Positions 1 to 5,235 of a stretch of 6,849 nt of DNA are shown here, one piece after another. The position numbers and the translations under genes are program-made. The stretch lies in the NCBI GenBank assembly GCA_017505505.1, contig JAFVPA010000037.1:1-6849 (forward strand), in the 5' to 3' direction. Origin of the DNA: Oscillospiraceae bacterium (GTDB lineage Bacteria; Bacillota_A; Clostridia; Oscillospirales; Oscillospiraceae). The number at the start of each line of letters is the position of its first letter. Within the stretch, counting starts at the first letter, position 1. The notes under the pieces were generated by a model. It ran no database searches. It had not been told where the DNA came from and was given only the letters and a program-made list of their open reading frames with translations.

Positions 1-950
1 AGCAGCCACTTCTTGACGACCTTCTTCTGCATCTTGTACAGGCAGACCTCGATGTGGGTCTCGAACTCTTCTTCGCCGTACTTTTCCACAAACTGGTTCT
101 TGAAGTCGATGCGGGCAGCAGTCAGGCGCTCCTCACGAACATTCTTGTCGTCGGTGTCCAGAGCAAATTCGATCTGGCCCAGGCCGTAGGCGATCAGGTC
201 ATCCAGCAGGTCGTGGTTGACGGCAGCCTTCTCGAAGGTGAACTTGGGCTTGCCGATTTCAGCAACGATACCGTTGATGAACTTGACGATCTCCATGTTG
301 GTCTCGTGGGCAACCTGGATGCAGTTGTAGACGATGTTTTCGGGAGCTTCGTTGGCCTCAGTCTCAATCATGACCACCTTCTCGAAGGTGGAGGAGATGC
401 AGACGAAGCACTCGCAGGCTTCCCGCTCGTCAGCAGAGGGATTGACGATATACTGGCCGTTCAGATAGGCAACGTTGGTGGTAGCCACGGGGCCGTTCCA
501 GGGAACATCGGAAGATGCGATGGCAATGGAAGCGCCCAGAGAAGCCACGATCTCCACAGGATTTTCATGGTCAGTAGCCAGAACGGTGCAGGTAACGACG
601 GTGTCGTTGCGCAGCTCCTCGTCGAAGAGGGGACGCATGGGACGGTCGATGATACGGCTGTTCAGAATGCCCCGCTCGGAGGGCTTGCCCTCACGGCGGT
701 TGAAGGAGCCGGGAATGCGGCCGACGGAGTACATTCTCTCCTCAAACTCGATGGTCAGGGGGAAGTAGTCGATACCGGCCTTGGGGATGGGGTTGCAGGT
801 GCAGGTGACGAGAACCACGGTGTCGCCGTAACGGCAGATGCACTCGGCATTGGCCAGCTCAGCCACCTTACCGGTCTCCACGGTGAAGGCACGGCCGCCG
901 ATTTCCATCTCGTAAACATGATGATTGGGATACTGCTTGCGGGTGATCAT
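1..950 (-). CDS. pnp: Polynucleotide phosphorylase, N-terminal 316 codons (cut by window edge)
   Basis: PNPase is a cytoplasmic homotrimeric 3'-to-5' exoribonuclease that uses phosphate to release nucleoside diphosphates and also adds tails; in many bacteria it works with the RNA degradosome. The visible part covers the first RNase PH-like domain (about residues 12-147) and most of the all-helical linker domain (about 150-310). Family landmarks are YGDTVVLVT at 41-49, the DYFPLT strand at 61-66, and the RNA-stacking loop region GRIPGSFNRREGKPSERG at 77-94, followed by SRIIDRPMRPLF at 98-109. Family proteins are about 700 residues long, so the second RNase PH core, KH and S1 domains lie beyond position 1. 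The start is ATG at 950, preceded by AAGGAGG (960-966) at a 9-nt spacing. It lies downstream of rpsO on the same strand, the usual rpsO-pnp order, but a strong terminator separates them. No convincing promoter of its own was found in 967-1190. Confidence 0.97.
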   Translation of the reverse strand, partial: MITRKQYPNHHVYEMEIGGRAFTVETGKVAELANAECICRYGDTVVLVTCTCNPIPKAGIDYFPLTIEFEERMYSVGRIPGSFNRREGKPSERGILNSRIIDRPMRPLFDEELRNDTVVTCTVLATDHENPVEIVASLGASIAIASSDVPWNGPVATTNVAYLNGQYIVNPSADEREACECFVCISSTFEKVVMIETEANEAPENIVYNCIQVAHETNMEIVKFINGIVAEIGKPKFTFEKAAVNHDLLDDLIAYGLGQIEFALDTDDKNVREERLTAARIDFKNQFVEKYGEEEFETHIEVCLYKMQKKVVKKWL

Positions 951-976
951 TGGTATAAACCTCCTTAGTTTTTGGT

Positions 977-1016
977 AATTGAAAATTCAAAAATTCTGCA
1001 TTTTTCATTTTCAATT
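977..1016. repeat. AT-rich inverted repeat upstream of pnp
   Basis: AATTGAAAAT (977-986) is exactly complementary to ATTTTCAATT (1007-1016). An inner AAAAA/TTTTT pairing (989-993 with 1001-1005) would extend it into one A+T-only hairpin. It sits just upstream of the pnp ribosome binding site (960-966), so it would be in the pnp 5' untranslated region. Reading toward pnp it is not followed by a U-run, so it does not look like a terminator. It may be a small intergenic repeat or an mRNA-stability hairpin. Confidence 0.55.
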
Positions 1017-1024
1017 TAATTGTT

Positions 1025-1094
1025 TCGGGAGGTTTAGCACTTGAGTCAGCTGTCGGGATCCGACAACTCAATCAACTGCTAAAACAGCTCCCGA
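1025..1094 (-). promoter_or_regulatory. Large stem-loop in the rpsO-pnp spacer, candidate pnp leader hairpin
   Basis: Four stacked complementary blocks form one long imperfect hairpin: TCGGGAG/CTCCCGA (1025-1031 with 1088-1094), TTTAGCA/TGCTAAA (1033-1039 with 1077-1083), TTGAGT/ACTCAA (1041-1046 with 1066-1071), and TGTCGG/CCGACA (1051-1056 with 1060-1065) with a 3-nt loop. That is 26 base pairs with small internal loops and no trailing U-tract. In E. coli the pnp leader carries a long hairpin cleaved by RNase III and used by PNPase to control its own mRNA; the position here is equivalent. The function is inferred from position and structure only. It could also be a mobile palindromic repeat. 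Confidence 0.5.
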
Positions 1095-1110
1095 TGGATC
1101 AATGTTCTTA

Positions 1111-1173
1111 CAGGGGCGCAGTGTGGTGCACCCGCGGGCGATTCATGAATCGCCCCTGCGGATAAATCCGCAG
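1111..1173. repeat. Compound palindromic intergenic repeat
   Basis: Contains a perfect 20-base palindrome, GGGCGATTCATGAATCGCCC (1136-1155), directly followed by a 7-bp hairpin CTGCGGA/TCCGCAG (1156-1162 with 1167-1173, loop TAAA). An upstream AGGGGCG (1112-1118) could instead pair with CGCCCCT (1151-1157), and GGTGCACC (1125-1132) is another small palindrome. It lies between the pnp leader hairpin and the rpsO terminator. The compact hairpin layout is typical of non-autonomous intergenic repeats in gut Clostridia (recalled, not searched). No coding potential seen. Confidence 0.6.
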
Positions 1174-1190
1174 AAAACAGGTATGCCGGT

Positions 1191-1221
1191 AAGAAAAAGG
1201 GGCGACCCCAGTCGCCCCTTT
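1191..1221 (-). terminator. Rho-independent terminator of rpsO
   Basis: Perfect 11-bp stem AAAGGGGCGAC (1196-1206) with GTCGCCCCTTT (1211-1221) and a 4-nt loop. Read on the minus strand the stem runs into TTTTTCTT (complement of 1191-1198). It begins only 7 nt after the rpsO stop codon and should end most rpsO transcripts before pnp. Confidence 0.93.
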
Positions 1222-1228
1222 CGATATC

Positions 1229-1495
1229 TTACTTACGGATACCCAGCTTGGCGATCAGAGCACGGTAACGGTTGATATCCTTCTTTGCCAGATAGTCCAG
1301 CAGGCTGCGGCGCTTACCAACCATCATCAGCAGACCACGACGGGAGTGGTTGTCGTGCTTGTGGGTGCGCAGATGCTCGGTCAGCTCGTTGATGCGGGCA
1401 GTCAGGATAGCGACCTGAACCTCGGGGGAACCGGTATCGCCTTCGTGAGTAGCGTTCTCCAGGATAACCTGGGTCTTCTTTTCCTTCTGAATCAT
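1229..1495 (-). CDS. rpsO: 30S ribosomal protein S15
   Basis: S15 is a primary 16S rRNA-binding protein of the small subunit platform; it binds the helix 20-22 junction and helps form bridge B4 to the 50S subunit. The 88-residue product has the usual family length and landmarks: [17 protein letters not shown] at 16-32, [19 protein letters not shown] at 38-56 (rRNA-binding loop with conserved H and SRRGLL), [10 protein letters not shown] at 60-69, and a basic C-terminus. ATG at 1495 is chosen because AAAGGTGG lies 8 nt upstream. A GTG at 1507 is in frame but overlaps that ribosome binding site and would add four residues the family lacks. It has its own promoter (1625-1653), a leader of about 120 nt, and a terminator right after the stop. 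Feedback control of translation by S15 is common in bacteria and plausible here. Confidence 0.97.
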   Translation of the reverse strand: MIQKEKKTQVILENATHEGDTGSPEVQVAILTARINELTEHLRTHKHDNHSRRGLLMMVGKRRSLLDYLAKKDINRYRALIAKLGIRK

Positions 1496-1618
1496 GGGAA
1501 AATCCACCTTTCATTTATTGACCCGGTAGCCAAGTAGGGGTGGGTGGTGTACTGAAAATACAGCTTTCTCCCGCAACTGAGCTAAGGGCATAGTAATATC
1601 GTCCGGCTTTACGCCAGC
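1496..1618 (-). promoter_or_regulatory. Structured rpsO 5' leader, candidate S15 autoregulatory RNA
   Basis: This is the untranslated leader predicted from the promoter at 1625-1653. Minus-strand CCACC (1543-1547) can pair with the GGTGG of the ribosome binding site (1504-1508), enclosing a nested ACCC/GGGT hairpin (1538-1541 with 1521-1524). Such a fold would hide the start region. S15 represses its own mRNA through leader RNAs of several unrelated folds in different bacteria (E. coli, Geobacillus, Thermus), so a leader of this length ahead of rpsO is a reasonable candidate. I cannot assign it to a named class, and the pairing is short. Confidence 0.4.
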
Positions 1619-1631
1619 CTTTTGATATTAC
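1593..1631. repeat. Inverted repeat spanning the rpsO -10 box and transcription start
   Basis: GTAATATC (1593-1600) and GATATTAC (1624-1631) are perfect 8-bp inverted arms around a G+C-rich centre that itself holds GGCT/AGCC (1605-1608 with 1616-1619). The right arm contains the proposed -10 hexamer of rpsO. It could be an operator for a DNA-binding protein or an accidental palindrome; transcription starting near 1618 would place only one arm in the RNA. Confidence 0.4.
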
Positions 1632-1653
1632 CATAAGTCTGCCCAAAAGTAAA
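1625..1653 (-). promoter_or_regulatory. Sigma-A-type promoter of rpsO
   Basis: Minus strand TTTACT (1648-1653), 17-bp spacer, TAATAT (1625-1630). Start predicted near 1618. It lies between the plsY-type gene and rpsO, giving rpsO independent expression. A short A/T-rich inverted repeat (AGTTTTT/AAAAACT around 1657-1682) sits just upstream and might weakly terminate plsY transcription. Confidence 0.7.
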
Positions 1654-1686
1654 GGAGTTTTTCATGAAAAAGAAGAAAAACTTTGA

Positions 1687-2307
1687 TTATGCCTTCTTTT
1701 TTCCGAAGATCTTCTTGAAGCCGTCCCGGGTGTGGATGGGATCCTCACCGGTGATGGCCCGGCGCAGATTCCCCGCATGCAGCAGCAGGACGATGCCGCC
1801 GGCTACGGCAGTGGCCAGAAAAACCCCCCAGTCACCGGACCGGACAAAGCTGAACAGAGGGAACAGGACCGTGGCAGTGACAGCCAGATATACACCGTAG
1901 TTCAGGGCAAAGGCCATGACGATGCCCAGAGTCAGCAGGATGACGAACTGCAGGGGATCATGGATCAGCACCAGTCCGCCGAAGGAGGCCAGGCTTTTTC
2001 CCCCCTGAAAATGGGCAAACACAGGAAAGGCGTGGCCAATGAGCACGCCGATACCGGCAATGAGGCCCGCCAGACCAAAATGGGGGAACAGGAACCGGGC
2101 CATCCGGTAGGAAAACATGGATTTGAACATATCAAAGGCCAGCACAAAATAACCGGCCTTTTTTCCCAGCACCAGAGCAGTGTTGGTGGCGCCCAGATTG
2201 CCGGTGCCCTCTTCCTTCAGGTTCACGTGTTTCTTTCTGGCCACCATCCGGGCAGGATTGATGCAGCCCACAAAATAGCCAAGGATCAGACTCAGAAATG
2301 CATGCAT
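1687..2307 (-). CDS. plsY: PlsY-family acyl-phosphate:glycerol-3-phosphate acyltransferase, divergent motifs
   Basis: PlsY is an integral membrane enzyme that transfers an acyl chain from acyl-phosphate (made by PlsX) to glycerol-3-phosphate, the first step of phospholipid synthesis. The 206-residue length and alternating hydrophobic segments fit the family. All three cytoplasmic motifs are recognisable: EGTGNLGATN at 33-42 (motif 1), GHAFPVFAHFQGGKSLAS at 91-108 (phosphate-binding loop, motif 2), and HAGNLRRAITGED at 177-189 (motif 3; H177 and N180 present). Motif 1 differs from the classic form: the usual Ser is Thr35, and the Arg usually found shortly after ATN is missing (TALVLGKK). Motif 3's usual Glu falls at Asp189, with Glu188 beside it. 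It may therefore be a second, specialised PlsY paralog. Start ATG 2307 follows CGGGAG (2315-2320) by 7 nt. It has its own promoter at 2354-2381 and is insulated from rsmG by a terminator. Confidence 0.85.
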   Translation of the reverse strand: MHAFLSLILGYFVGCINPARMVARKKHVNLKEEGTGNLGATNTALVLGKKAGYFVLAFDMFKSMFSYRMARFLFPHFGLAGLIAGIGVLIGHAFPVFAHFQGGKSLASFGGLVLIHDPLQFVILLTLGIVMAFALNYGVYLAVTATVLFPLFSFVRSGDWGVFLATAVAGGIVLLLHAGNLRRAITGEDPIHTRDGFKKIFGKKKA

Positions 2308-2353
2308 AGGGTTTCTCCCGATTGTAACAATTAGAATAATCTCTTAATATACC

Positions 2354-2381
2354 ATTATATCCAATTTATCTCATTTTTCAA
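2354..2381 (-). promoter_or_regulatory. Sigma-A-type promoter of the plsY-type gene
   Basis: Minus strand TTGAAA (2376-2381), 16-bp A+T-rich spacer, perfect TATAAT (2354-2359). Start is predicted near 2347, leaving a leader of about 40 nt. It sits directly downstream of the rsmG terminator, so the plsY-type gene is a separate transcription unit. Confidence 0.82.
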
Positions 2382-2429
2382 GAGGAATTATCAATCTGTT
2401 TCGGAGGAGGATTCGCATTCTCCCTGCAA

Positions 2430-2458
2430 TAAAAAACGCCCGCTCCAACGGAGCGGGC
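2430..2458 (-). terminator. Rho-independent terminator of rsmG
   Basis: Perfect 9-bp stem GCCCGCTCC (2438-2446) with GGAGCGGGC (2450-2458) and a 3-nt loop. On the minus strand it is followed by a run of six T (complement of 2431-2436). It begins 6 nt after the rsmG stop codon. Confidence 0.95.
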
Positions 2459-2464
2459 ATTGCT

Positions 2465-3157
2465 TTACAGGGGGCTCTGCTTGATCTTTGCGAATCTTCT
2501 GGGATACTGTTTGGGGGTGGGGGCGGTTTTTTTCAGGATGATGACCGCATGGCTGGTGCCGTCGATGGGAAATTCCTTCACTTCCTCCAGCTTCAGTCCC
2601 AGCTTTTTCATGGCATTGCCGCATTCGGCCAGCTCTTCCTTTGCAGCGGCGCCCTTCATGGCCAGCACCTTTCCGCCCACCCTGACGTAGGGAGCCGTCA
2701 GCTCCAGCAGGATATTCAGGCGGGCAACGGCCCGGGAGGTGGCAAAATCATAGCGTTCCCGCCGGGTGGCCACGGCCTCTTCCGCCCGGGCGGTGATGCA
2801 CTCGGCTTCAATGCCCAGCTGGGGAAGGATCGTTTCCAGCCATTTCATCCGCTTGCCCAGGCTGTCCAGCAGCGTCACTTTTGCGCCGGAGGCAATGGCC
2901 AGAGGCACACCGGGAAAACCGGCGCCGCAGCCCACGTCGATGAGGGTCTTGTCCTTCAGGTCGGCAGAGGCCATGACCGTGAGACTGTCCAGCAGGTGCA
3001 GATTGGCAACGCCCCGGTCATCGGTGATGCCGGTCAGGTTCATGACCTCGTTTTGTTTGACCATGGCGGCGCCGAAGGCACAGAGCTTGTCACAGGTTTC
3101 GTCATTTAATGTCAGTCCCAGCAGCGGCAGGCCGGAAACCAGAGTATCTTTCATCAT
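2465..3157 (-). CDS. rsmG: 16S rRNA (guanine-527-N7)-methyltransferase RsmG (GidB)
   Basis: RsmG uses S-adenosylmethionine to make m7G527 (E. coli numbering) in the 530 loop of 16S rRNA; its loss gives low-level streptomycin resistance in several bacteria. The 230-residue protein shows the family signatures in order: NLTGI at 40-44, HLLDSL at 54-59, SAM-binding motif I DVGCGAGFPGVPLAI at 74-88, motif II LLDSLGKRMKWLE at 97-109, RAEE at 124-127, YDFATSRAVA at 136-145, GGKVLAMKG at 161-169, and a C-terminal YPRRFAKIKQSPL resembling the usual YPRK...PL tail. Two ATG codons are adjacent (3157 and 3154); the first is 7 nt from GGAG (3165-3168), the second 10 nt, so either may be used. It lies downstream of the DUF3810-type gene with about 100 bp of repeat between and no terminator, so the two are probably co-transcribed. 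A strong terminator follows the stop. Confidence 0.96.
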   Translation of the reverse strand: MMKDTLVSGLPLLGLTLNDETCDKLCAFGAAMVKQNEVMNLTGITDDRGVANLHLLDSLTVMASADLKDKTLIDVGCGAGFPGVPLAIASGAKVTLLDSLGKRMKWLETILPQLGIEAECITARAEEAVATRRERYDFATSRAVARLNILLELTAPYVRVGGKVLAMKGAAAKEELAECGNAMKKLGLKLEEVKEFPIDGTSHAVIILKKTAPTPKQYPRRFAKIKQSPL

Positions 3158-3188
3158 ATTTTTTCTCCAATACTGTGTGCAGTCAATG

Positions 3189-3245
3189 CCTCCCCTTGAG
3201 GGGAGGTGCCCCGCAGGGGCGCAGGGGTGTTATACAAAGCACCCT
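3189..3245. repeat. G/C-rich double-hairpin intergenic repeat
   Basis: CCTCCCC/GGGGAGG (3189-3195 with 3200-3206, loop TTGA) is followed one base later by GCCCC/GGGGC (3208-3212 with 3216-3220, loop GCA). A looser GGGTG/CACCC pairing spans about 3225-3244. The layout of a CCTCCC...GGGAGG hairpin, a second hairpin and a GGGGTGTT-like end resembles short non-autonomous repeats I associate with Oscillospiraceae genomes (recalled, not searched). It sits between the DUF3810-type gene and rsmG and would form strong RNA structure in their joint transcript. No U-run follows on the minus strand. Confidence 0.55.
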
Positions 3246-3263
3246 TCGGTGACAGCTGGCCTT

Positions 3264-4424
3264 TTACCGGATATCGCTGATATCCACCTGGGATTCGTCA
3301 TAGGGGTCGAAGGCGCTTTCCTCCACGGCAACGGAGGGCAGCACCACTTCCTGAATGTGCCAGTTCACCAGCAGGTCGCAGACCTGGCTGTAGGAGGCAA
3401 TGCCGGCAGTATCGCCGCTGGTACGAAGATAGGCATCGTTGGCATTGTTTGCAATGGTGGTGGCAGCCTCGTCCTGATTGGTGCGGAAGAAATTGTCGTA
3501 GTTTACCAGATCCCGGCGCAGATACTCGCCTGCACCGGCGGCCAGATCGGAAGCAGCCTGAACGGCAGCCACGGTCTGAACGGCGGCAATGGCATTATAG
3601 CAGTAGCGGTAGGCCATGAAATAGGCGGAGTATTCAAATTCCAGATCGGGATGGACACTGCAGGCCAGGAAGGCGGCAAAGTTGGCATCCCGTTCCGAGG
3701 CGATGCACATCCGGTGGGCCATTTCGTGGCACATGGTAAAGGGCAGCAGAACCTGGGGGATCTGGGGATTCACAGCGGCTTCGCCGGTGATGCCGAAGGT
3801 AACGCCGGTGATGCCCATGGAGGTGTACATATCCGCCCAGCCCAGCTTTTTCACCGGCAGGGTGGAGCCTGCAAAAATGGGATAGGAGCGGTCATACACC
3901 AGCCGCTGGAAGCCCATGTAGGCCCGGCTGGCCATGGTATCGAAATCAGGATAGGCCACATTGCTGTTTGCATCCCGCTTCACCTGCTGGCTGAGAACAT
4001 TGGCCCGGTCCCGGTAGTATTCCGCGGCATCCGTCAGCTCCTCCAGGGTGTACTGGGCGACCTCCATACGGATATCCTCGCTGAGGGGGCCGGCGTGGTA
4101 ATTGAGGCCCCACATGAGGGTATGCAGCAGATAGACAAAGGAAACGGCAGACAGCACCCAGCCGCCCCAGCCGATGACGCTGCGCTTTGTGACGATGACC
4201 ACCACAAGGCTGGCCAGCACCACCACCGCCAGCGCCACCGCCAGCAGCTGCCACAGCAGGAAATCCACGCTGCCGGACCATTCGGCAAGAATGCCCTGCA
4301 GGGTACGGATCACATAGGGATAGACCATATCAATCAAGGTGGAGAACCGTGCGCCAAACTCCTGCAGCACCCAGGTAAGGGCGGCAAGAATGGCAGCCAC
4401 CAGATAACCGAACCAGTATTTCAA
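3264..4424 (-). CDS. DUF3810-type membrane protein with HExxH zinc-peptidase motif
   Basis: The 386-residue protein has about three membrane segments near the N-terminus (roughly 3-20, 55-78, 87-106). A long soluble part follows that contains HEMAH at 233-237 and SERDANF at 243-249. HExxH with a nearby downstream Glu (E244) is the zinc-site pattern of gluzincin-like metallopeptidases, and this combination of N-terminal TMs and HExAH...E.(E/D)ANF is what I know as DUF3810. Substrate and role are unknown; a membrane-bound protease is an inference. The start is TTG at 4424: AAGGAGG (4433-4439) lies 8 nt upstream, the frame MKYWF... begins a TM segment, and no ATG lies nearby. A promoter with extended -10 is at 4471-4499. 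The last codons hold a perfect DNA palindrome GGATATC/GATATCC (3269-3275 with 3279-3285). It is probably co-transcribed with rsmG. Confidence 0.82.
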   Translation of the reverse strand: MKYWFGYLVAAILAALTWVLQEFGARFSTLIDMVYPYVIRTLQGILAEWSGSVDFLLWQLLAVALAVVVLASLVVVIVTKRSVIGWGGWVLSAVSFVYLLHTLMWGLNYHAGPLSEDIRMEVAQYTLEELTDAAEYYRDRANVLSQQVKRDANSNVAYPDFDTMASRAYMGFQRLVYDRSYPIFAGSTLPVKKLGWADMYTSMGITGVTFGITGEAAVNPQIPQVLLPFTMCHEMAHRMCIASERDANFAAFLACSVHPDLEFEYSAYFMAYRYCYNAIAAVQTVAAVQAASDLAAGAGEYLRRDLVNYDNFFRTNQDEAATTIANNANDAYLRTSGDTAGIASYSQVCDLLVNWHIQEVVLPSVAVEESAFDPYDESQVDISDIR

Positions 4425-4470
4425 AGGAAACGCCTCCTTAAATTCTCAAAAAAAGGGAATACCTTTTCAT

Positions 4471-4499
4471 AGTATAGCACAATTCCAGTTCCTTGTCTG
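4471..4499 (-). promoter_or_regulatory. Promoter of the DUF3810-type gene
   Basis: Minus strand CAGACA (4494-4499; matches the GACA of TTGACA), 17-bp spacer, TATACT (4471-4476) preceded by TGC, i.e. an extended -10. Start is expected near 4464, about 40 nt before the TTG start codon. It faces away from the promoter at 4569-4597. Confidence 0.65.
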
Positions 4500-4568
4500 C
4501 CCCCAAAATCTTTAATTTTTTATGTCATGCCCGGGTTTGTAAAACTTGTGTAAACACCCCGGTGCGAA

Positions 4569-4597
4569 TTGATTTGGATGTGGAAATATGCTATGAT
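4569..4597 (+). promoter_or_regulatory. Promoter of the NfeD-SPFH operon
   Basis: TTGATT (4569-4574), 17-bp spacer, TATGAT (4592-4597) preceded by TGC (extended -10). Start near 4604 gives a leader of about 40 nt with GGAGG (4633-4637) 8 nt before the ATG at 4646. Between this promoter and the divergent one (4500-4568) I see no operator-like repeat. Confidence 0.72.
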
Positions 4598-4645
4598 AAT
4601 AAAAACCCAAGGGAAAGGGTACATTTCTGAAGGGAGGCAACGAAA

Positions 4646-5095
4646 ATGAATTATGGTGTGATCATCTGGCTTTCCCTGCTGGTGGTCTTTCTGATCGCGG
4701 AGGCATCCACGGTGATGCTGATCTCCCTGTGGTTCGCGGCAGGCTCTCTGGCGGCGCTGATCGTCTGCCTGCTGGGCGGCTCCTGGGGACTGCAGGTGGG
4801 CGTTGCCCTGGTGGTGTCCAATATCCTGCTGCTGGCACTGCGGCCTCTGGTCCGGAAATATTTCAATCCGAAGCTGGTAAAGACCAATGTGGACAGCGTG
4901 GTGGGTACAAAGGGTCTTGTGACCATTGCCATCGACAATGTGTCCGCCCAGGGACAGGTGAAGCTGGGAGCCATGGTCTGGACTGCCCGCAGCAGCTCCG
5001 GCGAGCCCATTGCAGAGGGCGTCCTTGTCCGGGTGGATAAGGTGGAGGGTGTGAAGGTTTTCGTCACCCCTGTGGAAGTTTTGGAAAAAGTGTAA
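4646..5095 (+). CDS. Short NfeD-family membrane protein (SPFH partner)
   Basis: Short NfeD proteins are small inner-membrane proteins encoded next to SPFH/stomatin-type proteins (for example E. coli ybbK next to qmcA). They are thought to interact with them through a cytoplasmic OB-fold. The 149-residue product has three hydrophobic segments at about 4-28, 30-44 and 48-66. A soluble beta-rich domain at about 84-145 follows, with the family pattern VGTKGLV (86-92), GQVKLGAMVWTARS (103-116) and I..GVLVRVDKVEGVKVFV. The long-form serine protease domain is absent. Start ATG 4646 follows GGAGG (4633-4637) by 8 nt. The next gene, 140 bp downstream on the same strand, is the SPFH protein; a repeat element fills the gap but no terminator with a U-run is seen, so the pair probably forms an operon. 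The likely role is in membrane microdomain organisation or membrane protein quality control (inference). Confidence 0.88.
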   Translation: MNYGVIIWLSLLVVFLIAEASTVMLISLWFAAGSLAALIVCLLGGSWGLQVGVALVVSNILLLALRPLVRKYFNPKLVKTNVDSVVGTKGLVTIAIDNVSAQGQVKLGAMVWTARSSSGEPIAEGVLVRVDKVEGVKVFVTPVEVLEKV

Positions 5096-5104
5096 TGAAA
5101 GTTA

Positions 5105-5214
5105 GGAGTGTGGAGTTAGGAGTTAGGAGTTGATGTATCGCCTGCGGCGATGGATTAAAATAGTCGGCGGAGCCGACACCTTCACTCCACACTTCACACT
5201 CAACACTCCACACT
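5105..5214. repeat. Inverted element built of 7-bp units between the NfeD and SPFH genes
   Basis: The left arm is four consecutive 7-mers GGAGTGT, GGAGTTA, GGAGTTA, GGAGTTG (5105-5132). The right arm is ACTCCAC, ACTTCAC, ACTCAAC, ACTCCAC plus ACT (5184-5214), the inverted counterpart of the same unit. AGTGTGGAGT (5107-5116) and ACTCCACACT (5205-5214) are perfectly complementary. The centre carries two small hairpins, ATCGCC/GGCGAT (5137-5142 with 5146-5151) and GTCGGC/GCCGAC (5163-5168 with 5172-5177). No coding potential is convincing. It looks like a non-autonomous palindromic repeat that landed in the operon spacer. It ends about 8 bp before the SPFH ribosome binding site and would fold into a long hairpin in the operon mRNA. 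Confidence 0.75.
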
Positions 5215-5235
5215 GAAAAATTGAGGAGGTATATT

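Noticed and set aside
1033..1083. CIRCE-like (HrcA operator) half-sites TTAGCACTTGAG and TGCTAA
   Set aside because: CIRCE is TTAGCACTC-N9-GAGTGCTAA. Here the arms are too far apart and the inner bases differ; they are simply part of the larger hairpin.
1566..1590. tRNA-like 5' half on the minus strand in the rpsO leader (CCTTAGCTCAGTTGC...GGGAG)
   Set aside because: The D-arm resembles a tRNA-Ala-like start, but there is no proper anticodon arm, T-arm with GTTCGA or matching acceptor 3' strand. Probably chance or a decayed fragment at most.
3229..3234. Possible separate rsmG promoter with minus-strand -10 TATAAC
   Set aside because: No acceptable -35 at 16-18 bp and no TG extension; the hexamer lies inside the palindromic repeat.
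3269..3285. GGATATC/GATATCC palindrome at the end of the DUF3810-type gene as a terminator
   Set aside because: It lies within the coding sequence before the stop and is not followed by a U-run on the minus strand.
2766..4472. Very long plus-strand open frame antisense to rsmG and the DUF3810-type gene
   Set aside because: Its translation has no recognisable domain, is rich in H, G and Q as expected of an antisense shadow, and lacks a ribosome binding site. The minus-strand genes there have clear family motifs and ribosome binding sites.
5105..5214. Tandem short units considered as a CRISPR array
   Set aside because: Units are only 7 bp with no spacers, and the two runs are in inverted orientation.
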